DNA of 64,000 nucleotides from Aldehydirespirator sp965261105 (GCA_965261105.1 CBDHCM010000006.1:4526001-4590000), one strand, 5' to 3'; counted from the stretch's first letter, positions 50,898-61,642 are shown. A program made the numbers and translations. The notes: a model not told the origin generated them from the sequence alone.

Positions 50898-51476
50898 CTA
50901 CCGGCAGCGGGCCAGGAAGTTGTCGAGCAGGCGCCGGCCCTCGTCGGTGAGAACCGACTCGGGGTGGAACTGCACGCCCTCGGTGGGGTGGCGCCGGTGC
51001 CGCAGCCCCATCACCAGGCCCCCGTCGCAGGTGGCCGTCACCTCCAGCTCGGGCGGGACCGAGGAGCGCTCGACGATCAACGAGTGATAGCGGGTGGCGG
51101 TGAGAGGGTTGGGCAGGCCCTCGAACACGCCTGTGGAGTCGTGCTCGATGACCGACGTCTTGCCGTGCATCACCTCGGGGGCCCGGATCACGTCGGCCCC
51201 GAACGCCTGGCCGATGCACTGCATCCCCAGGCACACCCCGAAGATGGGCACCTCGCCGCTCAGTGTCGCCAGCAGGTCGTTGCTGACGCCCGCGTCGTCG
51301 GGCGTTCCCGGACCCGGACTGATCAATATCCCGTCGGGCTGCATTGTGCGGACCTCGTCGGCCGTGACCGCGTCGTGCCGGTAGACCAACGGCTCGGCCC
51401 CCAACTCCCCCAGGTACTGCACCAGGATGTAGACGAACGAGTCGTAGTTGTCGATCACCGCGATCCGGGGCCCCAC
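50898..51476 (-). CDS. trpG: Anthranilate/aminodeoxychorismate synthase glutamine amidotransferase subunit
   Basis: The 192-residue class I amidotransferase shows IAVIDNYDSFVYILVQYL, ISPGPGTPDDAGVS, the nucleophile Cys in PIFGVCLGMQCIGQAFG, and the His-Glu of GVQFHPESVLTDEG. The same enzyme often serves both tryptophan and folate synthesis. Its convergent place beside pknB is a familiar actinobacterial arrangement. It starts 10 bases after the Fe-S protein stop. Confidence 0.92.
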   Translation of the reverse strand: MGPRIAVIDNYDSFVYILVQYLGELGAEPLVYRHDAVTADEVRTMQPDGILISPGPGTPDDAGVSNDLLATLSGEVPIFGVCLGMQCIGQAFGADVIRAPEVMHGKTSVIEHDSTGVFEGLPNPLTATRYHSLIVERSSVPPELEVTATCDGGLVMGLRHRRHPTEGVQFHPESVLTDEGRRLLDNFLARCR

Positions 51477-51486
51477 CCCCGCAACG

Positions 51487-53682
51487 CTAGGCGCCGGCGC
51501 CGGCGTCGCGGGCTTCGACGGCCTCCAGCACGTGCAGGGCTATGTCGGCGACCTTGACGGAATCCTCGTCCACTCCCGCGGCCCGCACCCCGTCGTCCAT
51601 CATGATGTAGCAGAACGGGCAGGCGGTGGCGATGCGCGACGCGCCGGTGCCGAGCAGCTCCCGGGAGCGCTCGTCGTTCACCTTGGTGCCGATCGTCTCC
51701 TCCATCCACATGCGGGCCCCGCCCGCGCCGCAGCACATCCCGTTGGTGCCGTTGCGGGGGGCCTCCACCAGATCGATCCCGCCCAGGGAGCCGAGCACCC
51801 GCCGGGGGGCCAGGTACACGTCGTTGTGGCGGCCCAGATAGCAGCTGTCGTGGTAGACCACCCGCTCCTCGAGGGTGGCGCCGTCGAGGTCCAGCCGACC
51901 CTCGGCCACCAGCGTGTCCAGCAGCTGGCTGTGGTGGACGACCTCGTAGTGGCCGCCGAGCTGTGGGTACTCGTTGGCGAGGGTGTTGAAGCAGTGGGGG
52001 CACTGGGTGACGATCTTGCGCACCCCCATGGAGTTGAGGGTCTCGATGTTGGCCGAGGCCAGCATCTGGAACAGGTACTCGTTGCCGGAGCGCCTCGCCG
52101 AGTCGCCGGTGCAGTTCTCGGCCGGGCCGAGGATGGCGAAGTCGATCCCGGCCCGCTCCATGAGCTGGGCCATGGCTCTGGTGACCTTCTTGTTCTTGTC
52201 GTCGAAGGAGCCCGCGCAGCCAACCCAGTACAGATACTCGGCGTCGAGGGGGTCGCCGCCGGCCACAACCCGCACCCCGTCGAGGTCCCGGGCCCAGTCG
52301 GCTCGCTCGGTCTGGCTCATCGACCACGGGTTGGACGAGTTCTCCATGCCCCGGAAGGCCTGGCCCAACTCCGAGGGGAAGTCGCTCTCCATCAGGGTGA
52401 GGTAGCGGCGCATGTCGAGGATCTTGTCGAGGATCTCGATGTTGACCGGGCAGATCTCGTCGCAGGCCCTGCACGACGTGCACGCCCACAGCTCCTCGTT
52501 GCTGATCCGCTCGAACATCCAGTTGGCCGGCACCTTCACCTCGGCCTCGCCGGTGCCCAGCGGCGGCGAGGTGGGCGGATTGCCGGTGCGGGCCATGATC
52601 TCGCCCGTCTTGAGCACGATCTCGCGGGGGTCGAGGGGCTTGCCGGTGGCGTGGGCCGGGCACACCGAGGTGCAGCGCCCGCACATGGTGCAGGCGTCAG
52701 TGTCGAGGAGCTGCTTCCACGAGAAGTCCTCGACCACCGAGGCGCCGAAGGTCTCCAGCTCGGTGTCGCCCTCCACCAGGTTGGGCATGGGGCGCATGGC
52801 GCCCTTGGGGCGGTCGCGGTGGTGCAGGTACATGTTCAGCGGCGACGTGAACATATGGCGCAGCATGGTGGTGGGCAGGATCACCAGGAAGGCCACGAAC
52901 GCGACCACATGGGCCACCCACCACGCCTGGTGCCAGCCGTGCACCGCGCCTCCGTCGACGAGGGTGGCCAGCGGGTAGCCGATGAAGCTCCAGCGCTCGT
53001 GGTCGGGCAGGCCGTCGGCCGCAATGCGGAACGCCTCCGCGCCGAAGCCGGTCACGCCGATGGCCAGCAGGACGGCGCCGATGACCGCGTGCTCGGGCCG
53101 GGTCTTGATGCGGATGCGGTAGGGCCGCCACGGCGGCGGGCCGAAGCGGCGCACGATGGCCCACACCACCCCCACCACGAACATCGCCCCGGCGGCGTCG
53201 CCCACCGCGGAGTAGGCCCGGTAGACGTCGCCGTGCAGGAACTTGAGCCCGCCGGGGAGCTGGTGGTTGACCTCCAGGGTGGTGGTCACCCCCAGCAGGA
53301 TCAGGAAGCTGAAGTAGATGAGCGAGTGCATCACCCCGGCGCCGGGCTCCCGAAGCAGGGTCCGCATGTAGACACCGGCCCGGAAGTCGGCCATGCGGTG
53401 CTTGGCGTTGTGCACCGTGGTGCGGCGGTTGTCGGGCCGGCCCCGCTGCCAGTTCTTCACCCGGTGGGCGAACAGGACCGCCCCGTACACCAGCAGCACG
53501 GGGATGATCGTGTAGAAGGCGACCTTCAGCGGGGCGGGGATGTTTCCGAACACCTCGCGGGTGATCGGGCTGTCGTCGTGGAAGCCGGCGAGGCCCGCCA
53601 CGATGCCCGACAGGGCCGTGAACAGCGCGATGGCCACGCCGAGGGCGACGACCAGATGGTGGGGCTTGATCCGGATCCGCAT
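51487..53682 (-). CDS. Membrane Fe-S oxidoreductase, ETF:menaquinone oxidoreductase-like (CCG domains)
   Basis: The 731-residue protein combines an N-terminal NarI-like membrane part with six or so helices and haem-ligand-type histidines (about 1-290), a pair of 4Fe-4S sites (CTMCGRCTSVCPAHATG and CTSCRACDEICPVNIE), and two C-terminal CCG domains (YWVGCAGSFDDKN, CPHCFNTLANEY, YHDSCYLGRHN, GMCCGAGGARMW). This is the FadF/EMO layout, which passes electrons from reduced ETF to menaquinone. It would serve acyl-CoA dehydrogenases and the dimethylglycine/sarcosine-type dehydrogenases of this window, which is an inference. Confidence 0.88.
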   Translation of the reverse strand: MRIRIKPHHLVVALGVAIALFTALSGIVAGLAGFHDDSPITREVFGNIPAPLKVAFYTIIPVLLVYGAVLFAHRVKNWQRGRPDNRRTTVHNAKHRMADFRAGVYMRTLLREPGAGVMHSLIYFSFLILLGVTTTLEVNHQLPGGLKFLHGDVYRAYSAVGDAAGAMFVVGVVWAIVRRFGPPPWRPYRIRIKTRPEHAVIGAVLLAIGVTGFGAEAFRIAADGLPDHERWSFIGYPLATLVDGGAVHGWHQAWWVAHVVAFVAFLVILPTTMLRHMFTSPLNMYLHHRDRPKGAMRPMPNLVEGDTELETFGASVVEDFSWKQLLDTDACTMCGRCTSVCPAHATGKPLDPREIVLKTGEIMARTGNPPTSPPLGTGEAEVKVPANWMFERISNEELWACTSCRACDEICPVNIEILDKILDMRRYLTLMESDFPSELGQAFRGMENSSNPWSMSQTERADWARDLDGVRVVAGGDPLDAEYLYWVGCAGSFDDKNKKVTRAMAQLMERAGIDFAILGPAENCTGDSARRSGNEYLFQMLASANIETLNSMGVRKIVTQCPHCFNTLANEYPQLGGHYEVVHHSQLLDTLVAEGRLDLDGATLEERVVYHDSCYLGRHNDVYLAPRRVLGSLGGIDLVEAPRNGTNGMCCGAGGARMWMEETIGTKVNDERSRELLGTGASRIATACPFCYIMMDDGVRAAGVDEDSVKVADIALHVLEAVEARDAGAGA

Positions 53683-53712
53683 GGCGCCGCGACACTACTC
53701 GCCGCGCCCGCC

Positions 53713-53853
53713 TCAGGTCACAGAGGGACCGCGTTCGGCTTGGGCGGCTACCTCGGCTGCGGCTGCCGCAGCGGCGGCGGGATCGAGAGCGCGCTCCAGC
53801 GGGTGCTTCGGCTCCACCGGGAACCATGTCTCCGCCGAGCACGTTGAGGGGGA
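53713..53853 (-). pseudogene. Decayed 3' end of a phosphoglycerate mutase gene
   Basis: Read on the minus strand it encodes VEPKHPLERALDPAAAAAAA then AEVAAQAERGPSVT and a stop, close to the C-terminus of the intact gpm at 57155-57919 (IEPRHPLERALDP...AEVAAQAG). The upstream part (GTGCTCGGCGGAGACATGG) still aligns but is shifted by one base. Orientation is the same as the intact gene. Confidence 0.88.
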
Positions 53854-53874
53854 CCCGGCTTCAGCAGCAGTGGA

Positions 53875-56058
53875 TCACCGCACCACCCTCACGACCCGCG
53901 CCCGCTCGGCCTTCGGGTGCACGGTGAGCCAGTGCTCGTGTGCCCAGGCGTCCACATCCTGGTCGGGGAGTTCGAGCACTAGGGCCGTGGTGTGGCAGTC
54001 GGCGCACCATGCCATGAGCACTCCGTTCCTCAACCCCCAGGTGATGTCACAGACCAAAGTAGTCGTGGCGTCACCGCTTGGCGGTTGGAGAGGACGTTTG
54101 CTCAGCAGCGTGTTGACGGACTCCTCAACGGACTGACCGACCCCGCTCTCGACTAGCTGCTTGCGTATGTTCGCTCGCATCGACCCGTGAGCCTTTGAGG
54201 GTTTGATCTCCAATCCGGAGACGAACTGCTCGGCTCGGCCTCCGAGGTCGGCCAGGGTTATGTGAAGCTCGTCGGTGGCGTCGTAGAGAGGTATCGGCAA
54301 ATTCCACAGGTGCGAGCTGATGTGGCGTCCGCCGCCCTTGCCGGAGGTCATGAAGGGTTCCACGGCCTTCGTGACGGTCACGCTGTTGAGGATGCTGCAC
54401 ATGTAGCGGGCCTCCTCCACTGATCGTGCAGCAGCCCAGTTGAGTTGATGTTCCACGATTGCCTGCTCGTCGGTAATCCGACAGGCGGTGACGTGCATCC
54501 CGGATGCTCCGTAGACCACGCGGATGGGGGCGATGGGAAACTGGGAGGTCAGCTTGCGGTAGTGATCGATTGACTGATCCAAGCTGAGGTCACTCTTGCT
54601 GTGCTCGTCGGTAAGTCGGCGGGCCTGCGCCCACCAGCGCCGTAGCCCGTCGTAGTCCTCGATCTCGTCGTCTCGCATCATCTTGCCCTTACGGAGAGGA
54701 AGCACCGCCTCCGCAGGTGTCCGCTGCCAGTAGGGCATGACCGACTCGCCCAGCAGAACCCGATGGATGAACTGGGACTCGATGACGCCAGTCATGTCGT
54801 CCATCGATTTCCAGTCGCCCTTCGGGTAGGTGCCCCGGTTGGAGCGGATTGGTCTGCGGCCTTCCCCGACGCCGAGGGGTGGGGTCTTGTCGGGCCGTAC
54901 GACGATCAAGAGACGTGGGTAGAGGTTCGCCCCGTTCGCGAAGCGGCCCTTGTAGAGGGACTCGGACTGTTCCTCGTCATCGACGCTGGCCCGCTCTGCC
55001 TGTGTCCGGTCGATTGCTGGACGCACGTCGTCCCAGGAGGCGCTCGGGTCGGGGAGCTTGCCTGACCACCGTTCCACCTCATCGGGCAGAGCGGAGTGCT
55101 CTTCTGAGCGTCTGCCGAAGATGACACACGCTGTGCGGGGGAAGAACCGGTGGCTGATAGGTGAGATGTCCCAGGCGGTGTCGAACGCCACGAGTGTGTG
55201 GCCTCCCTTGTTGAGGGGGAACCTCCCGCCACGAAACCCTGCGGATTGGCCTCTGGTCAGCACACCTGCGGGCATCACGAACCCGAACCGCCCGTTGGGT
55301 GCGAGGTACTGCTCCACGGATCGGGTGACGAACAGGTCGGCGAGGTCTTGGTGCGTGGCGACGTTCCCACCCGCCCACAGCTTGCGTTCTTTGGCCATCA
55401 ACTGGAACACGGTCTTCATGGAGTCGGTCATGAACCGGTACGCGAGCCACGGCGGGTTCCCGATCAGCACCGTTCTGCGGTTCTCCTCACGAGCCAGCCA
55501 CGCGGGTCGAGCGAGGTTCCGCACGTAGTAACCCCAGATGTGGTCCCGGCGCTCGTCGTGCAGGCGGCACATCGCCTTGAACGTCGCCTCAACAGTCTCC
55601 AGATCAGCCCCCGACAGACCGTGACGCTTGGCTATGTGAGAGATCGACGGCGCTTCTTCGCCTCGTTGCCGGTTGGTGGCCGACTCCGCGAGGTCGGCCA
55701 CCAACGCGTCGAAGGTGTCAGCGTCGTCAAGTAGCCGTTGAGGGAACCGGAGGTGGTCAGCAAACAACTCTGCACCGTCGTCGGTGCTGACGTTGAGCGT
55801 CTCAGAAGCGAAGATGTCGCCGCGTTGGCCCCACTGCACGCTGTCACCCAAGAACACCGGCACCCGCAACCGTCGCCGGTCAGCAAGCCGCGCTTCCAAC
55901 TTCACATCGAGGACATCGCCCTCAGTGAGGTTCAACCCAGAAGCCAACAGCAGCATCCGCACACCCGCCTGCACATCCGCCTCGGTGCGGCTCCGAAGGG
56001 CACGATTCGCCAGTCGCCCTGCTAGCTCCCGAAGGTCGATCCAGCCTTCCACAGCCAC
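53875..56058 (-). CDS. Type IIG-like DNA methyltransferase, internally deleted
   Basis: The 727-residue product keeps an adenine-methyltransferase catalytic motif IV (VLIGNPPWLAYRFM, about residue 200), ATHQDLADLFVTRSVEQYL, FGFVMPAGVLTRGQSAGF and a target-recognition-like C-terminal half. Residues 1-63 look like the N-terminus of a restriction-modification fusion (SRTEADVQAGVRMLLLASGL, DVKLEARLADRRR), then jump directly to VPVFLGDSVQWGQ. The nuclease core and the SAM-binding motif I expected between are missing, apparently by an in-frame deletion. It should therefore lack methyltransferase and nuclease activity. The deletion is inferred from remembered family layout. Its frame is otherwise intact. 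Confidence 0.72.
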   Translation of the reverse strand: MAVEGWIDLRELAGRLANRALRSRTEADVQAGVRMLLLASGLNLTEGDVLDVKLEARLADRRRLRVPVFLGDSVQWGQRGDIFASETLNVSTDDGAELFADHLRFPQRLLDDADTFDALVADLAESATNRQRGEEAPSISHIAKRHGLSGADLETVEATFKAMCRLHDERRDHIWGYYVRNLARPAWLAREENRRTVLIGNPPWLAYRFMTDSMKTVFQLMAKERKLWAGGNVATHQDLADLFVTRSVEQYLAPNGRFGFVMPAGVLTRGQSAGFRGGRFPLNKGGHTLVAFDTAWDISPISHRFFPRTACVIFGRRSEEHSALPDEVERWSGKLPDPSASWDDVRPAIDRTQAERASVDDEEQSESLYKGRFANGANLYPRLLIVVRPDKTPPLGVGEGRRPIRSNRGTYPKGDWKSMDDMTGVIESQFIHRVLLGESVMPYWQRTPAEAVLPLRKGKMMRDDEIEDYDGLRRWWAQARRLTDEHSKSDLSLDQSIDHYRKLTSQFPIAPIRVVYGASGMHVTACRITDEQAIVEHQLNWAAARSVEEARYMCSILNSVTVTKAVEPFMTSGKGGGRHISSHLWNLPIPLYDATDELHITLADLGGRAEQFVSGLEIKPSKAHGSMRANIRKQLVESGVGQSVEESVNTLLSKRPLQPPSGDATTTLVCDITWGLRNGVLMAWCADCHTTALVLELPDQDVDAWAHEHWLTVHPKAERARVVRVVR

Positions 56059-56115
56059 GGAGCGACTCTACGCCAGAGCCTCACCCCCTAACCACGGCAC
56101 CTCTGCCCCTTACGA

Positions 56116-56400
56116 ACACCGCAAGGATGTTGCTGCCCACGTCACCACCGTCCTGATCGCCGCCACCGTCATCGCTTTGGCCGCGACCGGCACCATCTTC
56201 GCCCAGTCCAGCTGACGCTTTGGTGGCGTGCCGCTGATCACTACGCCCACCAGGCAATCAACTGGATGGTCGACAACGGCATCACACGAAGGGCCCGAAG
56301 GGTTGTGGTGACGGGCCGAACCTCTGCCCGGACCGGCCCGGCCGCTATGCATCGCACGGCAGACCGTATGGGATCTGCGATTCCTTGGAGTCTGGTGCTG
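56116..56400 (+). pseudogene. Remnant of a secreted S-layer-homology (SLH) protein gene
   Basis: Three frames read in order give a signal peptide (HVTTVLIAATVIALAATGTI, FAQSS), an SLH core (ADHYAHQAINWMVDNGIT) and GCGDGPNLCPDRP, the Ca/Asp-type phrase that follows SLH motifs in this kind of actinobacterium. Frameshifts and a TGA separate the parts, so the gene is dead. It fills most of the 56059-56536 gap. The rest (56401-56536) shows nothing until the ribosome-binding site of the next gene. Confidence 0.6.
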
Positions 56401-56536
56401 GTCAAGCGCTCGACCTGCCGGGCGGAGGGCGATGGCTAGCCTTCCACAGTGCTACCGTCGGGCTGTGGATGGGAAGAAAGTGATCCTGATGAGCACCGCA
56501 TCGGCGATGGGGCTTGTTCCCCGATCAGGAGGCAAC

Positions 56537-57023
56537 ATGACATTGATAGAGTCCGCCGTCTTCGGCGCTGCGTCACCGGCCTCGTCTGTCACCGGCCTCG
56601 TCTCTAGATGAGTCGGCGCTGACCTTGCAGAGGATGCATTTCTCCATCCCCGGCTCCCTGGCTCAGCAGCCCTCGTGGATCCACGCGGTCGATATCGAGA
56701 TCAAGGGACTGCTGTTGCTGTCCGAGGGGTGGGATGGCACCGCGGCCTACCCGGTATCCACCGAGGCAGTTAGCGACGCGCGCAGATTGGCGGCAGAGAT
56801 CTGCGACGCTCTACCAGCACTGCGACATCCGACGGTAATGCCGTCGATCGATGGCGGTGTCGTCCTTGAGTGGCATTCGCCTAACCGTCACATTGACTTC
56901 ACTGTCGGGCGAGAGTCGATCGAAGTCTTCTACGAGGATGACGAGCAGGGCTTGGACTGGGACGGACCGCTCCCCGATTCCCCCCTCAACCCTCTCACGT
57001 TTCTCGCGGCTCACAACTGGTAG
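56537..57023 (+). pseudogene. Small soluble protein gene split by a 16-bp tandem duplication
   Basis: ATG 56537 has a strong AGGAGGCAAC site and reads MTLIESAVFGAASPASS, then a second copy of a 16-base unit throws it into another frame that stops at TGA 56609-56611. Removing one unit joins it to the frame ending at 57023 (SLDESALTLQRMHFSIPGS onward), giving about 156 residues. The downstream frame alone can start at TTG 56625 or ATG 56634 (130-132 residues). Its body (EGWDGTAAYPVSTEAV, PSIDGGVVLEWHS) resembles small uncharacterised proteins with a WD...DGGVxLEW pattern. Function unknown. A shorter product from the internal start is possible. Confidence 0.65.
56572..56603. repeat. Perfect 16-bp tandem duplication that breaks the reading frame
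   Basis: GTCACCGGCCTCGTCT at 56572-56587 is repeated exactly at 56588-56603. Sixteen is not a multiple of three, so copy number 1 versus 2 sets the frame of the gene above. Confidence 0.95.
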
Positions 57024-57154
57024 GCGGCTCGGGGATACATGCCGGTCGATGGGGACGAGTCCGTCGGAGGCGGATGCCGTTGATGCTGGCCCCCTGCTTT
57101 CGGGCCCACCTGCACGGGCTGACGAGGGCTCAATCCTGATGGACACGAATGGGG

Positions 57155-57919
57155 TTACGCAGGGCGGCCGGCTTGGGCGGCTACCTCGGCGGCGGCGGCG
57201 GCGGCCGCCGCGGGGTCGAGGGCGCGCTCCAGGGGGTGCCTGGGTTCGATCGGGAGCATGTCGGGGCCCAGCACGTAGTGCAGCGGCATGCCGGTGGGGA
57301 TGTTGAGGACGCCGATGTCCTCGTCGGAGATCCGGTCCAGGTGCTTGGACAGGGCCCGCAGGCTGTTGCCGTGGGCCGAGACCATCACGGTGTGGCCCTT
57401 GCGCAGGTCGCCGACGATGGCGTCCCGCCAGTAGGGCAGCAGCCTGGCGAGCACGTCTTCGAGGCTCTCGGTCAGCGGCACCAGCTCGGGGGAGAGGTCC
57501 GCGTAGACCGCCGAGCCGTTGGGGTTGAACTCGTTGTCGGCGCGGATGGGCGGGGGCGGGGTGTCGTAGCCCCGGCGCCATCGCTGGAGCTGCTCGTCGC
57601 CGTGGGCGGCCCGGGTGGCGGCCTTGTCGAGGCCGGTCAGGTCGCCGTAGTGGCGCTCGTTGAGGCGCCAGCTGCAGTGAACCTCCAGCGAGCCGAGGCC
57701 GAGGGCGTCGAGGACGATCTCGGTGGTCTCGGTGGCTCGCTGAAGAACGGAGGTGTGCACCGCGGCAGGCAGCAGGCCGGCGGCCGCCAGCAGCTCCGCA
57801 GCCCGGCGGGCCTCGGCCCGGCCCGTGTCGTCGAGGGGACAGTCGTGCCAGCCGGTGAACAGGTTCTTGTCGTTCCACTCGCTGCGGCCGTGGCGCAACA
57901 GGATCAGGTCGTGGGCCAT
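57155..57919 (-). CDS. gpmA: 2,3-bisphosphoglycerate-dependent phosphoglycerate mutase
   Basis: Interconverts 3- and 2-phosphoglycerate in glycolysis. The 254-residue protein shows LILLRHGRSEWNDKNLFTGW (phospho-His), LNERHYGDLTGLDKAA, and MVSAHGNSLRALSKHLD. The C-terminus has an Ala run (LDPAAAAAAAAEVAAQAG). ATG 57919 is the family start. It diverges from dnaK; the HspR-type operator at 57953-57973 lies 34 bases before its start, so it may be heat-responsive. A decayed copy of its 3' end is at 53713-53853. Confidence 0.94.
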   Translation of the reverse strand: MAHDLILLRHGRSEWNDKNLFTGWHDCPLDDTGRAEARRAAELLAAAGLLPAAVHTSVLQRATETTEIVLDALGLGSLEVHCSWRLNERHYGDLTGLDKAATRAAHGDEQLQRWRRGYDTPPPPIRADNEFNPNGSAVYADLSPELVPLTESLEDVLARLLPYWRDAIVGDLRKGHTVMVSAHGNSLRALSKHLDRISDEDIGVLNIPTGMPLHYVLGPDMLPIEPRHPLERALDPAAAAAAAAEVAAQAGRPA

Positions 57920-57952
57920 GGCCGCCAAGGTATCGGGGCCGAGCCGGAGAAA

Positions 57953-57973
57953 CTTGATATGAATAGACTCAAG
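57953..57973. promoter_or_regulatory. HAIR-like operator (HspR binding site) between gpmA and dnaK
   Basis: CTTGATA-N7-ACTCAAG at 57953-57973. The HAIR consensus is CTTGAGT-N7-ACTCAAG; the right arm is exact and the left matches 5 of 7, with exact spacing. HspR is encoded in the operon it would control. It sits 79 bases before the dnaK start and 34 before gpmA. Confidence 0.8.
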
Positions 57974-58052
57974 TTTCTCGTGTGGCTCGGAATGAACTTC
58001 GGTATCGTGTGCGTTGAAGGTTACACACGCACAGGCGAAAGGAAGCCTCACC

Positions 58053-59878
<1,826 letters not shown>

Positions 59879-59882
<4 letters not shown>

Positions 59883-60469
59883 GCGTGCCACCCCTCGACA
59901 TCGGTGAACCCGAGTCTGCGGCTCCCGAGCACGACGAGCCCGGCCAGGCCGACGATTCCGACGTCGATCAGGCCGAGGAAGTTGAGTCTGCGGCGGCCGA
60001 GCAGGAGCCTGGCGGACCCGAGCCGGGCTCTGAGGATGCGCCCCTTGAGCTGGCCGCGGTCGTGGCCGAGCGCGACGCCTATCTCGACGACCTCCAGCGG
60101 GTCACCGCGGAGTTCACCAATTTCCGTCGCCAGACCGTCAAGCGCAACACGGAGTTCGTCGCGCAGGCCGCTTCGAGGTTGGCAAGAGCGCTGCTGCCCG
60201 TGCTCGATGCCTGCGAGGCCGCAGCGAGCCAGGGCGTCGAGGGCATCGAGGCCGTGCAGGCCCAGATGCTGGGAGTGCTGTCCGCCGAGGGACTCACCAT
60301 GCTCGGCTCGGTCGACGAGCCCTTCGATCCCGGCTTCCACGAGGCCGTGATGAGCGAGGATCCCGGCGACCGCGGCGAGGCTGCGCCGGTCGTGGCCGAC
60401 GTGCTGCGCACCGGTTACGCGTGGAACGGGCGCGTGTTGAGGCCGGCCATGGTCAAGGTGCGGGGCTAG
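59879..60469 (+). CDS. grpE: Nucleotide exchange factor GrpE
   Basis: The 196-residue protein has an acidic disordered N-terminus (about 1-55), a coiled-coil region (ELAAVVAERDAYLDDLQRVT, AEFTNFRRQTVKRN), and a C-terminal beta domain with FDPGFHEAVMSED and VLRTGYAWNGRVLRPAMVKV. It releases ADP from DnaK. It is coupled to dnaK by a 4-base overlap, and dnaJ starts five bases after its stop. Confidence 0.94.
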
Positions 60470-60474
60470 GCGTC

Positions 60475-61584
60475 ATGAGCGCGGAGCCCCAGAGGGAGTG
60501 GTTCGAGAAGGACTACTACAAGATCCTCGGCGTCTCCGAGGAGGCCTCGTCATCCGACATCACCAAGGCCTACCGCAAGCTGGCCAAGAAGCTGCACCCC
60601 GACGCCAACCCCGGCGACACCGCCGTCGAGAATCGCTTCAAGGAGGTGGCGTCGGCCTACGACGTGCTGGGCGACGCCTCCAAGCGGAAGTCTTACGACG
60701 AAGTGCGCCGGCTGGGACCCATGGCCGGGGCGTTCGGTCCCGGCCGCGCGGGCCCGTCCGGCGGGTTCAACCGGAACTTCTCCCACACGGGCGATCTCGG
60801 GAACCTCTTCGGCGACCTCTTCGGTCGGCGCCGCCGCGACGGCCCGGCAAGGCGCGGCAGCGACCTGGAGGCCGACGTCCATCTCGACTTCGCAGACGCG
60901 GTGTCAGGGGTCGCCACCACGGTTTCGGTCATGGGCGAGACGCGCTGTCGGACCTGCGGGGGAACCGGCGCCGAGCCTCCGGGCAGGCCGCGTCCCTGCC
61001 CGACCTGCTCGGGCAGCGGCGTGCAGGACGAGAACCAGGGCCTGTTCTCCTTCAGCCGTCCCTGCACGGCCTGCGCCGGCCGCGGCACCGTCATCGACGC
61101 TTTGTGCTCAGGCTGCGCCGGCCGCGGCGTCGAGCACCGTCGCCGCGAGGTGAAGACGCGCATACCGTCGGGGGTGTCCGACGGCCAGCGGATCAAGCTC
61201 AGGGGTCGCGGGGCGCCGGGCCAGGGGGCCGGCAGCGAGCCCGGCGATCTCTACGTGCGGGTCCATGTGAAGCCCCATCCCCTCTTCGGCCGGGACGGCA
61301 GGAATCTGACGCTGACGGTGCCGGTCACGTTCTCGGAGGCTGCGCTCGGCGCCCACGTGAAGGTGCCCACCCTCGACGACTCGACCATCACCATCCGCAT
61401 TCCGCCGGGCACTACCACCGGTCGGCGTCTCCGCATCCAGGCCAGCGCCTCGACCGGTGGCGCCGATCTCATCGTCGAGGTCGAGGTTGTGGTGCCCCGG
61501 CGCCTGTCCGACGAGCAGCGGGCCGCGGTGGAGGCCTTCGCGGCGGCTCCCGGCGATGATCCCCGGGCCCACTTGCAGCCATGA
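60475..61584 (+). CDS. dnaJ: Chaperone DnaJ (Hsp40)
   Basis: From ATG 60475 the 369-residue protein has a J domain (DYYKILGVSEEASSSDITKA, HPD at about residues 41-43), a Gly/Phe-rich link, a zinc domain with four CxxCxGxG-type repeats (CRTCGGTGAEP, CPTCSGSGVQ, CTACAGRGTV, CSGCAGRGVE), and the two C-terminal client-binding barrels. It stimulates DnaK ATP hydrolysis. Confidence 0.95.
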   Translation: MSAEPQREWFEKDYYKILGVSEEASSSDITKAYRKLAKKLHPDANPGDTAVENRFKEVASAYDVLGDASKRKSYDEVRRLGPMAGAFGPGRAGPSGGFNRNFSHTGDLGNLFGDLFGRRRRDGPARRGSDLEADVHLDFADAVSGVATTVSVMGETRCRTCGGTGAEPPGRPRPCPTCSGSGVQDENQGLFSFSRPCTACAGRGTVIDALCSGCAGRGVEHRRREVKTRIPSGVSDGQRIKLRGRGAPGQGAGSEPGDLYVRVHVKPHPLFGRDGRNLTLTVPVTFSEAALGAHVKVPTLDDSTITIRIPPGTTTGRRLRIQASASTGGADLIVEVEVVVPRRLSDEQRAAVEAFAAAPGDDPRAHLQP

Positions 61585-61642
61585 CCGCAAACCAACCAGA
61601 GACCCGAACACGCGACAACACCGCAACCAACGGAGAACGACC

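Noticed and set aside
51448..53847. A very long open frame on the plus strand (about 800 codons) opposite the Fe-S oxidoreductase
   Set aside because: It is His/Gly/Ala/Val-rich with no domain, and mirrors the codon bias of the real minus-strand gene. High-GC coding DNA commonly leaves such antisense frames open.
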